The notes beneath the pieces were generated by a model, which made no database searches, was not told where the DNA came from, and saw nothing but the letters and a program-made list of their open reading frames with translations. A stretch of DNA of 64,000 nt from Streptomyces griseus subsp. griseus (lineage in GTDB: Bacteria > Actinomycetota > Actinomycetes > Streptomycetales > Streptomycetaceae), in contig NZ_JOJE01000026.1 in the NCBI RefSeq assembly GCF_000720255.1, forward strand, positions 49,918-113,917, in the 5' to 3' direction. Both the position numbers and the translations under genes were made by a program. Position 1 is the first letter of the stretch. Each line of letters opens with the position of its first letter. Of this stretch, positions 50,077-60,099 are shown one piece after another.

Positions 50077-51299
50077 GGTGCGCCCGTCCGATCCAGGTCG
50101 CGCAGGCGCAGGTGCAGCTCCGCCAGGAAACGCGTCTGCGCGTCGCGCGGGTCGAAACCGCTGAGCTCACGGATGCGTTGCAGGCGGTAGCGGAAGGTGT
50201 TCGGGTGCAGATGCAGTTGCGCGGCCGCGGCGTTGGTGTCGCCGAAATGGTCCAGGTAGCAGCGCAGGGTCGCCAGGAGCTGGGTGCGGTGCTGCCGGTC
50301 GTGGCGTTCCAGGAGGGATACGGCGCCGCCCAGGATCTCATCGTCCTGGCGGAGGGCTCCGCGCAGACGGGAGAGCGCGTACAGAAGCTGGACATCCTCG
50401 AAGGAGGCCACACGGGGAGCTGCCGGGTACTGCTGTTGCAGTCCGGTGACGCGGTCGGCCTGGGACCGGGCGGCCGGGATCCGGCCGGGATCCCCGACGC
50501 TGGTACTGACGGCCAGCACGATGCGCTCGCGTAGTGCCGCGCGGTCCCACAGGTCCCGGGCGATCTTCAGGGAGCGGCCCATGGCTTCGGCGTCGTCCGT
50601 GGACTCCGGCCACAGCAGCACCGCGTAGGTGGCGTGATCGTGCCGTGCGATGAAGGAGCGAGGGTGCGCTGTCGTCAGGTACAGACGCAGGACGTCCGAC
50701 GGGATCTCGGCGAACGCCGCATCGTGCGCCGGCCGGCACGACGCGGCGGCGAGCACGGTGACCTTGGCGGCCGGCAGACCCAGCCGGCCGGCGGCCTGTT
50801 CGGCGGCCTCGGTACCGAGCAGGACGGCCCGCAGGTCATCCTGCTCGGTGGCGCCCTGGCCGCCCGAGCGGCTCATACGGACGGCGATCGCCTGTGCGGC
50901 GGCGCGAAAGTGGGCCGCCTGCCGCGAGTCGAAGGGAGTCTCCGTACTGGCCCACAGATAGCCCAGATGCGGACCGTCGTGCTGGACCCGGCAGGCCATC
51001 CGGGGCTTGGCCTGGTCGGAGGCCGGCTCCAGGAAGACGGGTTCCGGGGAGCTGATCAGGCGGGCGATGTCCCCCCGCGAGCGCAGCACCTCGACGAGCC
51101 AGGGCTGGGCCTGCCGCTCGAGGATCCCGGAGACCCTTTCCTCGTCGGCGGCGTGTTGCCCTCTCGACCAGGCCAGGACACGGAAGTCGGTGTCCTCCAG
51201 GACGATGGGCACGTGAAGGAGTTCCCCGGCCGCGTCGATGATCGAGAAAAGGTCTTCCCGCTGACCGGCGGCCGCGGTCTCGGGTTCCGGCTGGAACAT
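50073..51299 (-). CDS. PucR family regulator (probable regulator of the kynurenine operon)
   Basis: A 408-aa protein. The N-terminal half is a sensor-like region (DLFSIIDAAGELLHVPIVLEDTDFRVLAWS, GAF-like), followed by a GGDEF-like CdaR module (residues about 170-280). The C-terminal PucR helix-turn-helix is LLATLRCYLDHFGDTNAAAAQLHLHPNTFRYRLQRIRELSGFDP. PucR/CdaR-type proteins activate catabolic genes on sensing a metabolite. ATG 51299 is chosen for GGGGAGG 8 bases upstream; an ATG at 51341 is the alternative. It is 68 bases downstream of the ACMSD gene in the same direction. Confidence 0.9.
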   Translation of the reverse strand: MFQPEPETAAAGQREDLFSIIDAAGELLHVPIVLEDTDFRVLAWSRGQHAADEERVSGILERQAQPWLVEVLRSRGDIARLISSPEPVFLEPASDQAKPRMACRVQHDGPHLGYLWASTETPFDSRQAAHFRAAAQAIAVRMSRSGGQGATEQDDLRAVLLGTEAAEQAAGRLGLPAAKVTVLAAASCRPAHDAAFAEIPSDVLRLYLTTAHPRSFIARHDHATYAVLLWPESTDDAEAMGRSLKIARDLWDRAALRERIVLAVSTSVGDPGRIPAARSQADRVTGLQQQYPAAPRVASFEDVQLLYALSRLRGALRQDDEILGGAVSLLERHDRQHRTQLLATLRCYLDHFGDTNAAAAQLHLHPNTFRYRLQRIRELSGFDPRDAQTRFLAELHLRLRDLDRTGAP

Positions 51300-51367
51300 C
51301 ACACCCACCTCCCCGGCTCCGACAGCCATGCTAGGCGGCACCTGCGCGGCACCGTGTGTGGCTCTGG

Positions 51368-52411
51368 TCAGCCGACGAGCCCGAGGAAGCGCTCGGCGTT
51401 GCCCCGGCGGATCAGCGCCTTCTCCTCGAGGGTGAGAAAGGCACTGTCGCGCACCACCTGGCCGACGGGCCGTTCCCCCAGCGGGTAGGGATAGTCACTG
51501 CCGACCATGACCTGCCGCGGGCCGTAGGTGTCCACCAGCAGGCGCAGGGCGCGGGGGTCGAACACGACGGAGTCGACATGGAACCGGCCGGAGTAGTGCG
51601 AGGGCGGGTGCTGGGAGGTGCCGACCACGTCGGGGCGGCCCCGCCAGGCGTTGTCCATGCGGCCGAGCCAGAAGGCGAAGGATCCCCCGCCGTGCGCGAA
51701 GCAGATCCTCAGCCGGTCGTCGATGCGGTCGAAGACCCCGCCGAGGACCATCGCCAGCAGCGACAGATGGGTCTCGGCGGGCATGGCGGTCAGCCATCGC
51801 GCCATCCAGCGGCGCAGGCGCGGTGAGTCGTCCATGTCCCAGGGGTGGACGAAGACCGGGACCTCCAGCTGTGCGCAGTGCTGCAGGAAGGTGACGATGC
51901 CCTCGCTGTCCAGGTCGTGGTCACCGACGTGGTTGCCGATCTCCACTCCGCGGTGTCCGTTGGCCAGGCAGCGCTCCAGTTCGCGGCAGGCCGCGTCGGT
52001 GTCCTGCAGGGGCACCTGGCAGAAGGGGATGAGGCGGTCGGGTGCCGGGGCGACGATGTCCAGGGCCAGGTCGTTGAAGATCCGTGCGATGCGGGCCGCC
52101 TCCGCGCCGCTGCGGCCGTAGTGGAAGAAGGCCGGCGTCGGTGAGACGACCTGCCTGTCGATGCCGTCGGCGTCCATGTCCTTCAGGCGGGTCTCCGCGT
52201 TCCAGCACTGCGTACCGATCCGGCGGAACTCCTGCGACCCAAGCATGATCATCGCGTCGGTCTCCGACTCGATGCGCAGCCAGGGGGCGAGGGGGCCGGC
52301 GTCCGCGCGGAGGTCGGGCCATCCCTGGGGGACGTAGTGGGTGTGGATGTCGATGGTGTCGTACCCGGCCTCGCGCTGTATCGGGTCCGCTGTCGGGTCG
52401 TGGTCGTGCAC
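51368..52411 (-). CDS. 2-amino-3-carboxymuconate-6-semialdehyde decarboxylase
   Basis: A 347-aa ACMSD-type amidohydrolase. The zinc motif is IDIHTHYVP (His-x-His), followed by FVHPWDMDD, the conserved RICFAHGGG and the metal aspartate in MVGSDYPYPLGE. The family decarboxylates the ring-cleavage product of 3-hydroxyanthranilate to 2-aminomuconate 6-semialdehyde, diverting flux from quinolinate to catabolism. GTG 52411 lies 3 bases after the dioxygenase stop, so the two consecutive enzymes are co-translated. Confidence 0.9.
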   Translation of the reverse strand: MHDHDPTADPIQREAGYDTIDIHTHYVPQGWPDLRADAGPLAPWLRIESETDAMIMLGSQEFRRIGTQCWNAETRLKDMDADGIDRQVVSPTPAFFHYGRSGAEAARIARIFNDLALDIVAPAPDRLIPFCQVPLQDTDAACRELERCLANGHRGVEIGNHVGDHDLDSEGIVTFLQHCAQLEVPVFVHPWDMDDSPRLRRWMARWLTAMPAETHLSLLAMVLGGVFDRIDDRLRICFAHGGGSFAFWLGRMDNAWRGRPDVVGTSQHPPSHYSGRFHVDSVVFDPRALRLLVDTYGPRQVMVGSDYPYPLGERPVGQVVRDSAFLTLEEKALIRRGNAERFLGLVG

Positions 52412-52414
52412 CGG

Positions 52415-52936
52415 TCATCCCTTCCCGGGGTGCTCGGTCCCGCAGGCGCCGCAGACGCGCGCCTGCGGGTCGTCGAAGAAGGCGCCGAAGACCGGAGGCA
52501 GGTCGGCCACGATGTCGGTCACCTGGAGTTCCACCTCGTGAATGAGGGCGTGGCACTGGGGGCAGTACCACTGGAACTTCTCCAGGGTGCCCGGCTCACG
52601 GACGCGTTCGATGACCAGGCCGATGCTGTCGGCTTCCGGGCGCTGCGGGGAGTGCGGGAGGTTCCCGGGCAGCAGCCAGGTCTCTCCCTCCCGGATGTGC
52701 ACGGCGTGCGGCCCGTCCTCGGTCATGATGTCGACGTACATGCTGCCGCGCAGCTGGTGGAACCACTCCTCGTACGGGTCGACGTGGTAGTCGGTGCGCT
52801 GGTTGGGGCCCCCGACGACCTGCACGATGAAGTCCGTGCCCAGGGCCATGGTGCGGTTGTTGACGGGCGGCTTGAGCAGGTGGGCGTGGTCAGCGATCCA
52901 CTTCTGGAAGTGGATGACCTCGGGGATGGCGGTCAT
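52415..52936 (-). CDS. nbaC: 3-hydroxyanthranilate 3,4-dioxygenase
   Basis: The 173-aa length and sequence match bacterial 3-hydroxyanthranilate dioxygenase (NbaC). The cupin iron site is in RTDYHVDPYEEWFHQLRG (His, Glu, with a later His in LPHSPQRP). A C-terminal rubredoxin-like metal site has CPQC and CGAC. It opens the ring of 3-hydroxyanthranilate with O2 to give 2-amino-3-carboxymuconate 6-semialdehyde. Its neighbours (ACMSD below, RidA-type deaminase above) are the next pathway steps, which fixes the assignment. Confidence 0.93.
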   Translation of the reverse strand: MTAIPEVIHFQKWIADHAHLLKPPVNNRTMALGTDFIVQVVGGPNQRTDYHVDPYEEWFHQLRGSMYVDIMTEDGPHAVHIREGETWLLPGNLPHSPQRPEADSIGLVIERVREPGTLEKFQWYCPQCHALIHEVELQVTDIVADLPPVFGAFFDDPQARVCGACGTEHPGKG

Positions 52937-52962
52937 GACGGTGTCCTTCTGGGATGAACGGG

Positions 52963-53391
52963 TCAGTGGCCCTGGCGGTGACGGGTGAGGGTGGCGATGG
53001 CCTGCATCTCGATGAGCAGGTGCGGGTGCGGCAGCTGGTGGACGGCCACCGTGGTGCGGGTGGGGCCGTCGACGTCGAAGTACTCGGCGAAGACCTCGTT
53101 GTAGCCGCCGAAGTCGTTCATGGAGACCAGGTAGGTCGTGATCTGGGCGATGTCCTCCAGGCCGGCGCCCACGGACTTGAGGATGGCCCGCAGGTTCCCG
53201 ATGACGGCGCGGGTCTGGGCACGGATGTCCAGGGTGGTCGTGCCCAGGGCGTCGGCCTCGGCGCCCTCGAAGGTGTTGTCCGGCCTGCGGGAACTGGTGC
53301 CGGAGACGAAGACGAGGTCACCGACGACCTTGACGTGAGGGAAGCGCCCCCGGGGGGTGGCCAGTCCGTCGACGACGTGTGCGGTGTTCAT
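52963..53391 (-). CDS. RidA/YjgF-family 2-aminomuconate deaminase
   Basis: A 142-aa RidA-fold trimer-forming protein ([66 protein letters not shown]) with the conserved arginine of the active site in GPTRTT. In nitrobenzoate and kynurenine meta pathways, RidA-like 2-aminomuconate deaminases convert 2-aminomuconate to 4-oxalocrotonate, and this gene sits exactly there. ATG 53391 overlaps the previous stop by one base. It could also be a general imine deaminase, but context favours the pathway role. Confidence 0.88.
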   Translation of the reverse strand: MNTAHVVDGLATPRGRFPHVKVVGDLVFVSGTSSRRPDNTFEGAEADALGTTTLDIRAQTRAVIGNLRAILKSVGAGLEDIAQITTYLVSMNDFGGYNEVFAEYFDVDGPTRTTVAVHQLPHPHLLIEMQAIATLTRHRQGH

Positions 53392-54152
53392 CAGCGGCCT
53401 TTCAGCGTGACGGTGCCGAGCCCCGCGATGTGGCACGCTGTGACGCCGGCGGTGAGCGGCAGGGCGGCGGTGGCGGCGCCGGCCAGGACGATCTGCCCGG
53501 GTGCGAGAGGGATGCGGCGCTTGCGGCAGATGGCGAGCAGGGCGTGCAGGGCGGCCAGGGGCGCTCCGAGGATCGCAGCGGTGGATCCGACGGCCTCCCG
53601 CTGTGGGGTGCGCAGCCGCACCGCCTTGTTCGCCACATCGCCCAGCGGACGCCAGGCGCCGACGGCGTAGGCGGCGGCCGAGGTGTTGTCGGCGACGACG
53701 TCGGTGACGGTGAAGCGGAAGTCCTGGTACCGGGAGTCGATGACCTCCAGGGCCGGGGCCACCGCGTCCACGCACGATTCGATGTCGGTCGTGGGATCGT
53801 CGGGATCGACGTGCTCGCTCAGCCGGAAAGCCACCTCCGGCTCGACCCGGGGATGGATGAGGTCCGACAGCTCCAGCTCCGCGCCGTCGCCGATCCGCAT
53901 GGCGTCGGTCAGACGTCCCACGATGACCTCGCAGACGCCCATCTGCGCCATCTTCGCCTTGCTGGTGAAGCCCAGTTTCACGCCGGTGAGCCGCTCCCCC
54001 CTGGCCTGCCGCAGGCCGACCAGGGCCTCCTGCACGGCGTAGGCGTCGTCGACGGCGAGGGGATGGGTGTCGGCGATGCCGGGGATGGGGCTCCGGTCGT
54101 TCCGGGCAGTGTCCAGACGATGGGCGAGTTGCAGATGGCTGGGGTTGGTCAT
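53391..54152 (-). CDS. 4-oxalocrotonate decarboxylase
   Basis: A 253-aa member of the MhpD/DmpE/DmpH hydratase-decarboxylase family ([72 protein letters not shown]). Two paralogues occur in the operon. By analogy with dmpE-F-G-H order (hydratase, acetaldehyde dehydrogenase, aldolase, decarboxylase), this one, after the aldolase, is the decarboxylase giving 2-oxopent-4-enoate. It overlaps the aldolase by 4 bases. Confidence 0.82.
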   Translation of the reverse strand: MTNPSHLQLAHRLDTARNDRSPIPGIADTHPLAVDDAYAVQEALVGLRQARGERLTGVKLGFTSKAKMAQMGVCEVIVGRLTDAMRIGDGAELELSDLIHPRVEPEVAFRLSEHVDPDDPTTDIESCVDAVAPALEVIDSRYQDFRFTVTDVVADNTSAAAYAVGAWRPLGDVANKAVRLRTPQREAVGSTAAILGAPLAALHALLAICRKRRIPLAPGQIVLAGAATAALPLTAGVTACHIAGLGTVTLKGR

Positions 54153-55195
54153 GCCGCGCCTCCTGCCGTGACGCACTGGTCCGTGGCCGTGGTGGAGGCC
54201 CGGACCAGGTCCAGGGCGATGTCGGTGAGCAGGTCCTCCTGGCCGCCGACCAGGCCGCGGCGGCCGACTTCCTGCAGCAGATGACGGGAGTCGATCCCGT
54301 GCCGCGCCGCGACCCGGGCCGCGTGCAGCAGGAAGCTGGAGTACACGCCCGCCCGGCCGAGCGTCAGGGTGTCGCGGTCGACCTGGACGGGCCGTTCCCG
54401 CAGGGGCCGGACGAGGTCCTCGGCGGCGTCCTGGAGGGCGAGCAGATCGCAGCCGTGGTGCCAGCCCATCAGGTCCGCCACGGCGACGAACGGCTCCGCG
54501 GGGCAGTTCCCGGCCCCGGCTCCCTGCCCGGCAAGGGCGACGTCCACGCGCAGCGCCCCGTGCCCGACGGCCGTGACGCTGTTGGCGACCGACAGCGACA
54601 GGTTCTCGTGGGCGTGGATGCCGATCTGCGTGTCCTCGGCGAGGACCTGGCGCAGGGCGTCGACGCGTTCGGCGACCTCGGTCATGGTCAGCCGCCCGGC
54701 GGAGTCGGTGACGTAGACGCAGTGGGCGCCGTAGGACTCCATCAGCCGTGCCTGCTCGGCGAGCCGGGCCGGAGTGGCCATGTGACTCATCATCAGGAAG
54801 CCACAGACGTCCATCCCGTTCTCGCGTGCCCAGGCGATGTGCTGCGCGCTGATGTCGGCCTCGGTGCAGTGGGTGGCCACGCGCACGCTGCCCACCCCGA
54901 GGTCCCTGGCGCGGCGCAGGTCGGCGATGGTGCCGATGCCCGGCAGCAGCAGAGTGGTCAGGGTGGCGTTTTCGATCACCTCGGCCGCGGCCCGGATCCA
55001 TTCGTCGTCGGTGTGGGCCCCGAACCCGTAGGTGGCGCTGGAGCCGCCGAGACCGTCGCCGTGAGCGACCTCGATGGCGTCGACCCCGGCGCGGTCGAGG
55101 GCGGCCACGATGTCACGGACCTGGGCGGTGGTGTAGCGGTGTCCGACGGCGTGCATGCCGTCCCGCAGGGTCACGTCCTGTACGTAGATGTGCAT
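54149..55195 (-). CDS. 4-hydroxy-2-oxovalerate aldolase
   Basis: A 348-aa DmpG/MhpE-type aldolase of the HMGL-like barrel family. The N-terminal metal/catalytic motif is [18 protein letters not shown], followed by [22 protein letters not shown] and the metal ligands in [15 protein letters not shown]. It cleaves 4-hydroxy-2-oxovalerate to pyruvate and acetaldehyde and normally channels the aldehyde to its dehydrogenase partner, encoded immediately upstream (TGATG junction). ATG 55195 fits the partner-coupled start. Confidence 0.93.
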   Translation of the reverse strand: MHIYVQDVTLRDGMHAVGHRYTTAQVRDIVAALDRAGVDAIEVAHGDGLGGSSATYGFGAHTDDEWIRAAAEVIENATLTTLLLPGIGTIADLRRARDLGVGSVRVATHCTEADISAQHIAWARENGMDVCGFLMMSHMATPARLAEQARLMESYGAHCVYVTDSAGRLTMTEVAERVDALRQVLAEDTQIGIHAHENLSLSVANSVTAVGHGALRVDVALAGQGAGAGNCPAEPFVAVADLMGWHHGCDLLALQDAAEDLVRPLRERPVQVDRDTLTLGRAGVYSSFLLHAARVAARHGIDSRHLLQEVGRRGLVGGQEDLLTDIALDLVRASTTATDQCVTAGGAA

Positions 55196-56154
55196 CAGCT
55201 CACCCATCCTCGGAGTTCGGCCATGCGCTCGGCCGTCCGCAGGGCGGCGGAGGTCATGATGTCGAGATTGCCGGCGTATTCCGGCAGGTAGTGGCCCGCG
55301 CCGCGGACCTGCAGGAAGCAGGTGACCTGCGTGCCCGTCACATGACGGCCCAGGTGCGGCATCCACACTTCGTGCAGGGCGTCGAACTGCACGTCCTGCA
55401 CGAGTTCGTAGCCGGGCACGTACTCCTGGACGTCCCGCACGGTCTGCCGCACCGAGTCCTCGATGGCCCCGAGGGTGCCGGCCGTGGCGTCCTCGACGAC
55501 GCAGAAGACGGTGTTGCGCATCACCACCGGCGGATCGGCCGGGTTGAGCACGATGACGGCCTTGGCCGTGTCGGCACCCGCGACCTCACGCAGCGCCAGG
55601 CTGGTGGTCTCGGTGAACTCGTCGATGTTGGCACGGGTGCCGGGGCCGGCGGAACGAGAGGAGAGGGAGGCCACGATCTCGGCGTAGGCCACCGGGACCA
55701 CCCGGGAGACGGCCGCGGCGATGGGTACGGTGGCCTGCCCGCCGCAGGTGACCATGTTGACGTCGTCGGCGGCGAGGTGCTTCTCCAGGTTCACCGACGG
55801 GACCGTGAGGGGCCCCGACGCGGCCGGAGTGAGGTCGATGATCAGCTTGCCGTGTTCGCGGCAGACTTCGGCATGGCGGGTGTGGGCGCCGGCCGACGTC
55901 GCGTCGAACACGATGCGGACATCGGCGAACTCGTCCATCGCGGCGAGACCGTCGATCCCCTCGTGGGTGGTGGCCACCTGAAGGCGCCGGGCGCGGGCCA
56001 GGCCCTCGGAGGCCGGGTCGATACCCGCCATGGCCGCCGTCCGCAGGATCTCCGACTGCCGGAGCACCTTGATCATCAGGTCGGTGCCGATGTTTCCCGA
56101 GCCCAGGATGGCGACCCCGACGCCGCCGCCCGCCGTAGCGGCTTCGGTGCTCAT
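55195..56154 (-). CDS. Acetaldehyde dehydrogenase (acylating)
   Basis: The 319-aa enzyme matches DmpF/MhpF acylating acetaldehyde dehydrogenases: Rossmann motif [19 protein letters not shown], the catalytic cysteine in [12 protein letters not shown], and [13 protein letters not shown] and [12 protein letters not shown] segments. It converts acetaldehyde and CoA to acetyl-CoA with NAD+, in a channelling complex with the aldolase encoded next. It overlaps both neighbours. Confidence 0.95.
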   Translation of the reverse strand: MSTEAATAGGGVGVAILGSGNIGTDLMIKVLRQSEILRTAAMAGIDPASEGLARARRLQVATTHEGIDGLAAMDEFADVRIVFDATSAGAHTRHAEVCREHGKLIIDLTPAASGPLTVPSVNLEKHLAADDVNMVTCGGQATVPIAAAVSRVVPVAYAEIVASLSSRSAGPGTRANIDEFTETTSLALREVAGADTAKAVIVLNPADPPVVMRNTVFCVVEDATAGTLGAIEDSVRQTVRDVQEYVPGYELVQDVQFDALHEVWMPHLGRHVTGTQVTCFLQVRGAGHYLPEYAGNLDIMTSAALRTAERMAELRGWVS

Positions 56155-56996
56155 ACGTTCTCCTCGATCCGCGACTCGACACTGCCGAGTCCATCCAGTT
56201 CCAGGCGGTACCGGCCACCGCAGGTGATCTCCACCATCGGGCCCAGGGCACCGGACATCACCACGTCACCGGCGCGCAGGGGCTGCCCCCGTCGGGTCAG
56301 CTCGCGGGCCAGCCAGGTGACGGCGACGACCGGAGAACCGAGGCAGGCGTGGCCCGCGCCGAAGGAGACGGGTTCCTCGTCCCGGTACAGCGTCATCCCG
56401 ACCTGGGCCAGGTCGAGGCCGTTCAAGGTGTGCGGGACGGTACCCAGCACGACGGCGCCGCTGGAGGCGTTGTCGGCGACGGTGTCGGCGATGGTCAGGT
56501 CCCACCGGCTGATGCGGGAGTCCACGATCTCGATGGCCGGCAGGACGAAGGCGGTGGCCCGCAGGACGTCCGCGACAGTGGCGCCCGGCAGGTCCACGTC
56601 GCTGCCGAGGACGAAGGCGATCTCTCCTTCGGCGCGCGGCTGCAGGAAGCGGTCCAGCGCCACGGGCTCACCGTGGGCGAACACCATGTCGTCGAAGAGC
56701 ATCCCGAAGTCGGGTTCGAAGACGCCGAACTGCTCCTGTACGGCGGGCGCGGTCAGGCCGATCTTGGCGCCGACGCGGCGTGCTCCCGCGGCCGTCCGCG
56801 CGGCGGCCAGGCGGCGCTGCACCTCGTACGCGGCGTCGATGCCGGTGTCGCCGAGCAGGTCACGTACGGGTGCGCAGGGCGTTCGGGTGGCCGCAGCGCC
56901 GGTCAGGCGCGACACGACGGCCTCGACCGCGTCGCCGGGGCCGTCTCCGGCCCGCGGGCCGGAGGCGTCGGGGTGGGTGTCGATGTCGGTCGTCAC
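56151..56996 (-). CDS. 2-oxopent-4-enoate hydratase (2-keto-4-pentenoate hydratase)
   Basis: A 281-aa MhpD/DmpE-type hydratase ([81 protein letters not shown]). It adds water to 2-oxopent-4-enoate to give 4-hydroxy-2-oxovalerate. Gene order as in dmpE supports the hydratase role over the related decarboxylase. GTG 56996 overlaps the semialdehyde dehydrogenase stop (GTGA). Confidence 0.87.
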   Translation of the reverse strand: MTTDIDTHPDASGPRAGDGPGDAVEAVVSRLTGAAATRTPCAPVRDLLGDTGIDAAYEVQRRLAAARTAAGARRVGAKIGLTAPAVQEQFGVFEPDFGMLFDDMVFAHGEPVALDRFLQPRAEGEIAFVLGSDVDLPGATVADVLRATAFVLPAIEIVDSRISRWDLTIADTVADNASSGAVVLGTVPHTLNGLDLAQVGMTLYRDEEPVSFGAGHACLGSPVVAVTWLARELTRRGQPLRAGDVVMSGALGPMVEITCGGRYRLELDGLGSVESRIEENV

Positions 56997-58468
56997 AGCT
57001 GCACGCACACATTCGTCGGCTCGGTGTAGAAGTGGAGAGAGGAGGCTCCGCCCTCCCGGCCGATACCGGACAGCCCGGCACCGCCGAACGGCGAGCGCAG
57101 ATCGCGCAGGAACCAGGTGTTGATCCAGGCCATGCCCACGTCCATGCGCCCGGCGACCCGGTGACCGCGGCGCAGGTCGTTGGTCCACACCGCGGCGGCG
57201 AGACCGTAGTCGGTGTCGTTGGCCAGGGCGACGGCCTCCTCCTCGGTGTCGAAGGGGATGAGGGCGGCGACGGGTCCGAAGATCTCCTCGCGTACGGGGC
57301 GGTCGGCGTTGGTCAAACCGGTCCACAGGGTGGGTTCGATCCACGCGCCGCCGTCGAGGTCCGGCCCGAGGTGCGGTGCCCCGCCCCCGGCGACCACCTT
57401 GGCGCCGGCGGCTTCGGCCAGGTCGAAGTAGCGCAGCACCTTGCGCCGGTGCTCGTGGGAGATCAGCGGGCCGGTGGTCGTGTGGGTGCTGAGCGGGTCG
57501 CCGAGCCGCAGCCGGGTGGCTCGCTCGGCCAGGCCGTCGACGATGTCAGCGAACACAGACCGGTGGACGTAGAGCCGCTCGGTGCACAGGCACACCTGAC
57601 CCGTGTTGGTGAACACCGACCGGGACAGGCCGTCGAGTGCCTCCTCGACGTCGACGTCGTCGAAGACGATCGCGGCGTTCTTGCCGCCGAGTTCGAAGGA
57701 CACCGGGCGAACGCCGGGCGCCGCCGCCCGCATCACCTCGGTTCCGGTGGTGGACGATCCGGTGAACGTGATGCCGTCCACGCCCGGGTGGGTCACCAGG
57801 AACTCGCCCGCGGAGCCGGGGCCGAAGCCTTGCACGACGTTGTAGGCCCCGGCGGGCAGACCGGCGTCGGCCAGCACCTCGGCCAGCAGGGTGGCGGTGG
57901 TCGGGGTTTCCTCACTGGGTTTGACGACCACCGCGTTGCCGCAGGCGAGCGCGGGGGCGACCTTCCAGGTGAGCAGCAGCAGCGGCAGATTCCACGGCAC
58001 GATCACGGCCACCACGCCCAGCGGCTTGCGCACCGCGTAGTTCAGGGCGCGGCGCCCGTCCGGCAGGTCGGTGAGGTACGAGTCCTGGCCGGCGGCGGCC
58101 ACGATGTCGGCGAACGCGCGGAAGTTGGCGACAGCACGGGCGACGTCGAGTTCACGGGCCTGCGTCACGGGCTTGCCCGTGTCGCCGACCTCCGCGGCCA
58201 CGAAGTCCTCGAAACGCTCCTCGATCAGATCGGCGGCCCGGCGCAGCAGCGCCGTGCGCTCCCGGACGGGAGTGTCGGCCCAGCCCTCCTCCAGTGCGCC
58301 ACGGGCCGAACGGACCGCGCGGTCCACCAGGGCCCGGTCCGCCTCGTGCACGGTGGCCAGGGGCGTGCCGGTGGCCGGGTTGGTCTTGGTGAAGCAGCGT
58401 TCGGGGTCGGCTTCGGCGAAGGTGCCGCCGACGAAGTTGCGGATGACGGGCACGGTTTCAGTGGGCAT
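56993..58468 (-). CDS. 2-aminomuconate-6-semialdehyde dehydrogenase (aldehyde dehydrogenase family)
   Basis: A 491-aa ALDH-superfamily enzyme, closest in type to DmpC/NbaE semialdehyde dehydrogenases (FVGGTFAEADPERCFTKTNPATG, VVAVIVPWNLPLLLLTWKVAPALACGN, ELGGKNAAIVFDDVD, the active-site Cys in FTNTGQVCLCTERLYVH). It oxidises 2-aminomuconate 6-semialdehyde, made by the ACMSD in this operon, to 2-aminomuconate with NAD+. ATG 58468 follows a GGAGACACC ribosome site. It is separated from the permease gene by 161 bases. Confidence 0.9.
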   Translation of the reverse strand: MPTETVPVIRNFVGGTFAEADPERCFTKTNPATGTPLATVHEADRALVDRAVRSARGALEEGWADTPVRERTALLRRAADLIEERFEDFVAAEVGDTGKPVTQARELDVARAVANFRAFADIVAAAGQDSYLTDLPDGRRALNYAVRKPLGVVAVIVPWNLPLLLLTWKVAPALACGNAVVVKPSEETPTTATLLAEVLADAGLPAGAYNVVQGFGPGSAGEFLVTHPGVDGITFTGSSTTGTEVMRAAAPGVRPVSFELGGKNAAIVFDDVDVEEALDGLSRSVFTNTGQVCLCTERLYVHRSVFADIVDGLAERATRLRLGDPLSTHTTTGPLISHEHRRKVLRYFDLAEAAGAKVVAGGGAPHLGPDLDGGAWIEPTLWTGLTNADRPVREEIFGPVAALIPFDTEEEAVALANDTDYGLAAAVWTNDLRRGHRVAGRMDVGMAWINTWFLRDLRSPFGGAGLSGIGREGGASSLHFYTEPTNVCVQL

Positions 58469-58629
58469 GGGGTGTCTCCAGCGGGGCGGGCGCCGCGGTG
58501 GTCCGGCGGGAGCCGGATGCGTGATCGAGCCGCATCGGCCTGCGGTGGCCGGTCGTCGGCGGTGAGTGCGGGGTGCTGCCTCCGGCGGCTGTCCTGTCTG
58601 TCCGGGGCTCCGGTGGGAGGAACGGCTGA

Positions 58630-60099
58630 TCACGCATCGACGGCCTCCTCGCTCTGCGCGGCCGTCGTGTGGCGGTCCACCACGTGGCGCACCTTGAGGG
58701 CGTACACCAGCAGCAGGGCGAGGGTGAAGCCGGTGCCGACCCAGGCGGCCTGCGCCATCACGGGCACCACCGCGGCGGTCGCGGCCACCGCCAGCACACC
58801 CGCGATACCGGCCCAGGCCGTCCACGCCCCGCCCCACACCCGCAGGCCCTGCCCCGTCGCCGGGGCGTCGGAGCGACGGAAGGCGAGATAGGAGGCGAGG
58901 ATCAGCAGCCACACCAGGAGGACGGAGAAGATGGCGACGGAGACCAGCACGTTGAAGACGCCGTCGACCCCGAATGCGGCGAGCAGGGCTGCCGCGACGA
59001 TGCCGGCGGCGGAGACCACCAGGGCCCGCACCGGTACTCCGCGGGTGTCCACACGGGCCAGCACGGCGGGGGCGCATCTGTCGTGGCCGAGCGAGTGCAG
59101 GAAGCGGCTGGCCGCGTAGAGCTGGGCGTTGGCCGAGGAGATCGCCGCGATCAGGACGATGGCGTTGGTCAGTGAGGCGGCGGCAGGAATGCCGATCTGG
59201 CTGAAGACGCGGACGAACGGGCTGCCGGTGATGGTCCCGTCGCCGCCTGCGGTGTCCCGCCACGGCACCAGGGTGACGATGATGCCGATGGACAGGATGT
59301 AGAACAGTCCGAGGCGCCAGACGAGCGCGCGCATCGCGGTGCGGATGGACCGCGTGGGGTCGGTCGTCTCCGCCGCCGAGATGGAGGTGGTCTCAAAGCC
59401 CACGAAGGCGAACATCACGACGGACAGGGCCGCCCAGACGGCCTGAGGTCCGTGCGGGAAGAAGCCGCCGTGGGAAGTGAGGTTTCCCAGTCCGGCGGCC
59501 GGTGTATGCGGCAGCCCGACGAACACCAGCAGCAGACCCGCGGCGATGAACACCACCACCGCGGTCACCTTCACGCTCGAGAGCCAGAACTCCGCGAAGC
59601 CGAAGGACCTGACGCTGACGATGTTGAGCCCCAGCACCAGGGCGGCCACGGCCGCGATGAGCAGGAGCATCGGGGCCTGCGGCCACCAGTAGCGGATGTA
59701 GATCGCCGCCGCCACCACCTCGCCGCCGATGGCCACCGTCGTCCCGGCCCAGAACAGCCATCGGACGAGGAAGCCCGCCCACGGGCCGAGGTAGAGCTGG
59801 GCGATGGTCCCGAAGGTGCCGCGCACGGGATGGACGATGGTCATCGCGCCCAGCACCCGGGCGATGATGGCGACGAGTACCGCGCCGGCGATGTAGGACA
59901 GGATCACGGCGGGACCGGCTGTGCCGATGGCCGAGCCGGATCCCAGGAAGAGGCCGGTGCCCAGGGCACAGCCCAGGCCGATCATGGTGGTCTGGCGGTG
60001 GGTGAGTGAACGGGTGAGCTCGCCCGTGGGCTGCCGGTCACCGTGTGAGGTGGGGGGCGGTCCCTGCGGGATGGGCGTCACTTTGACTGTGCGGGTCAT
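58630..60099 (-). CDS. Amino acid permease (APC superfamily, AAT-type)
   Basis: A 489-aa membrane protein with about 12 hydrophobic segments. It has the AAT-family opening LTHRQTTMIGLGCALGTGLFLGSGSAIGTAGPAVILSYIAGA and FAFVGFETTSISAAETTDPTRSI, the region lining the substrate site. It likely imports tryptophan or kynurenine for the surrounding catabolic operon; the substrate is inferred from context. The ATG overlaps the kynureninase stop by 4 bases. Confidence 0.9.
   Translation of the reverse strand: MTRTVKVTPIPQGPPPTSHGDRQPTGELTRSLTHRQTTMIGLGCALGTGLFLGSGSAIGTAGPAVILSYIAGAVLVAIIARVLGAMTIVHPVRGTFGTIAQLYLGPWAGFLVRWLFWAGTTVAIGGEVVAAAIYIRYWWPQAPMLLLIAAVAALVLGLNIVSVRSFGFAEFWLSSVKVTAVVVFIAAGLLLVFVGLPHTPAAGLGNLTSHGGFFPHGPQAVWAALSVVMFAFVGFETTSISAAETTDPTRSIRTAMRALVWRLGLFYILSIGIIVTLVPWRDTAGGDGTITGSPFVRVFSQIGIPAAASLTNAIVLIAAISSANAQLYAASRFLHSLGHDRCAPAVLARVDTRGVPVRALVVSAAGIVAAALLAAFGVDGVFNVLVSVAIFSVLLVWLLILASYLAFRRSDAPATGQGLRVWGGAWTAWAGIAGVLAVAATAAVVPVMAQAAWVGTGFTLALLLVYALKVRHVVDRHTTAAQSEEAVDA

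Noticed and set aside
53391..56996. Calling both MhpD-like genes hydratases
   Set aside because: The pathway needs both a decarboxylase and a hydratase, and gene order matches the dmpE-F-G-H arrangement, so one of each is the better reading.
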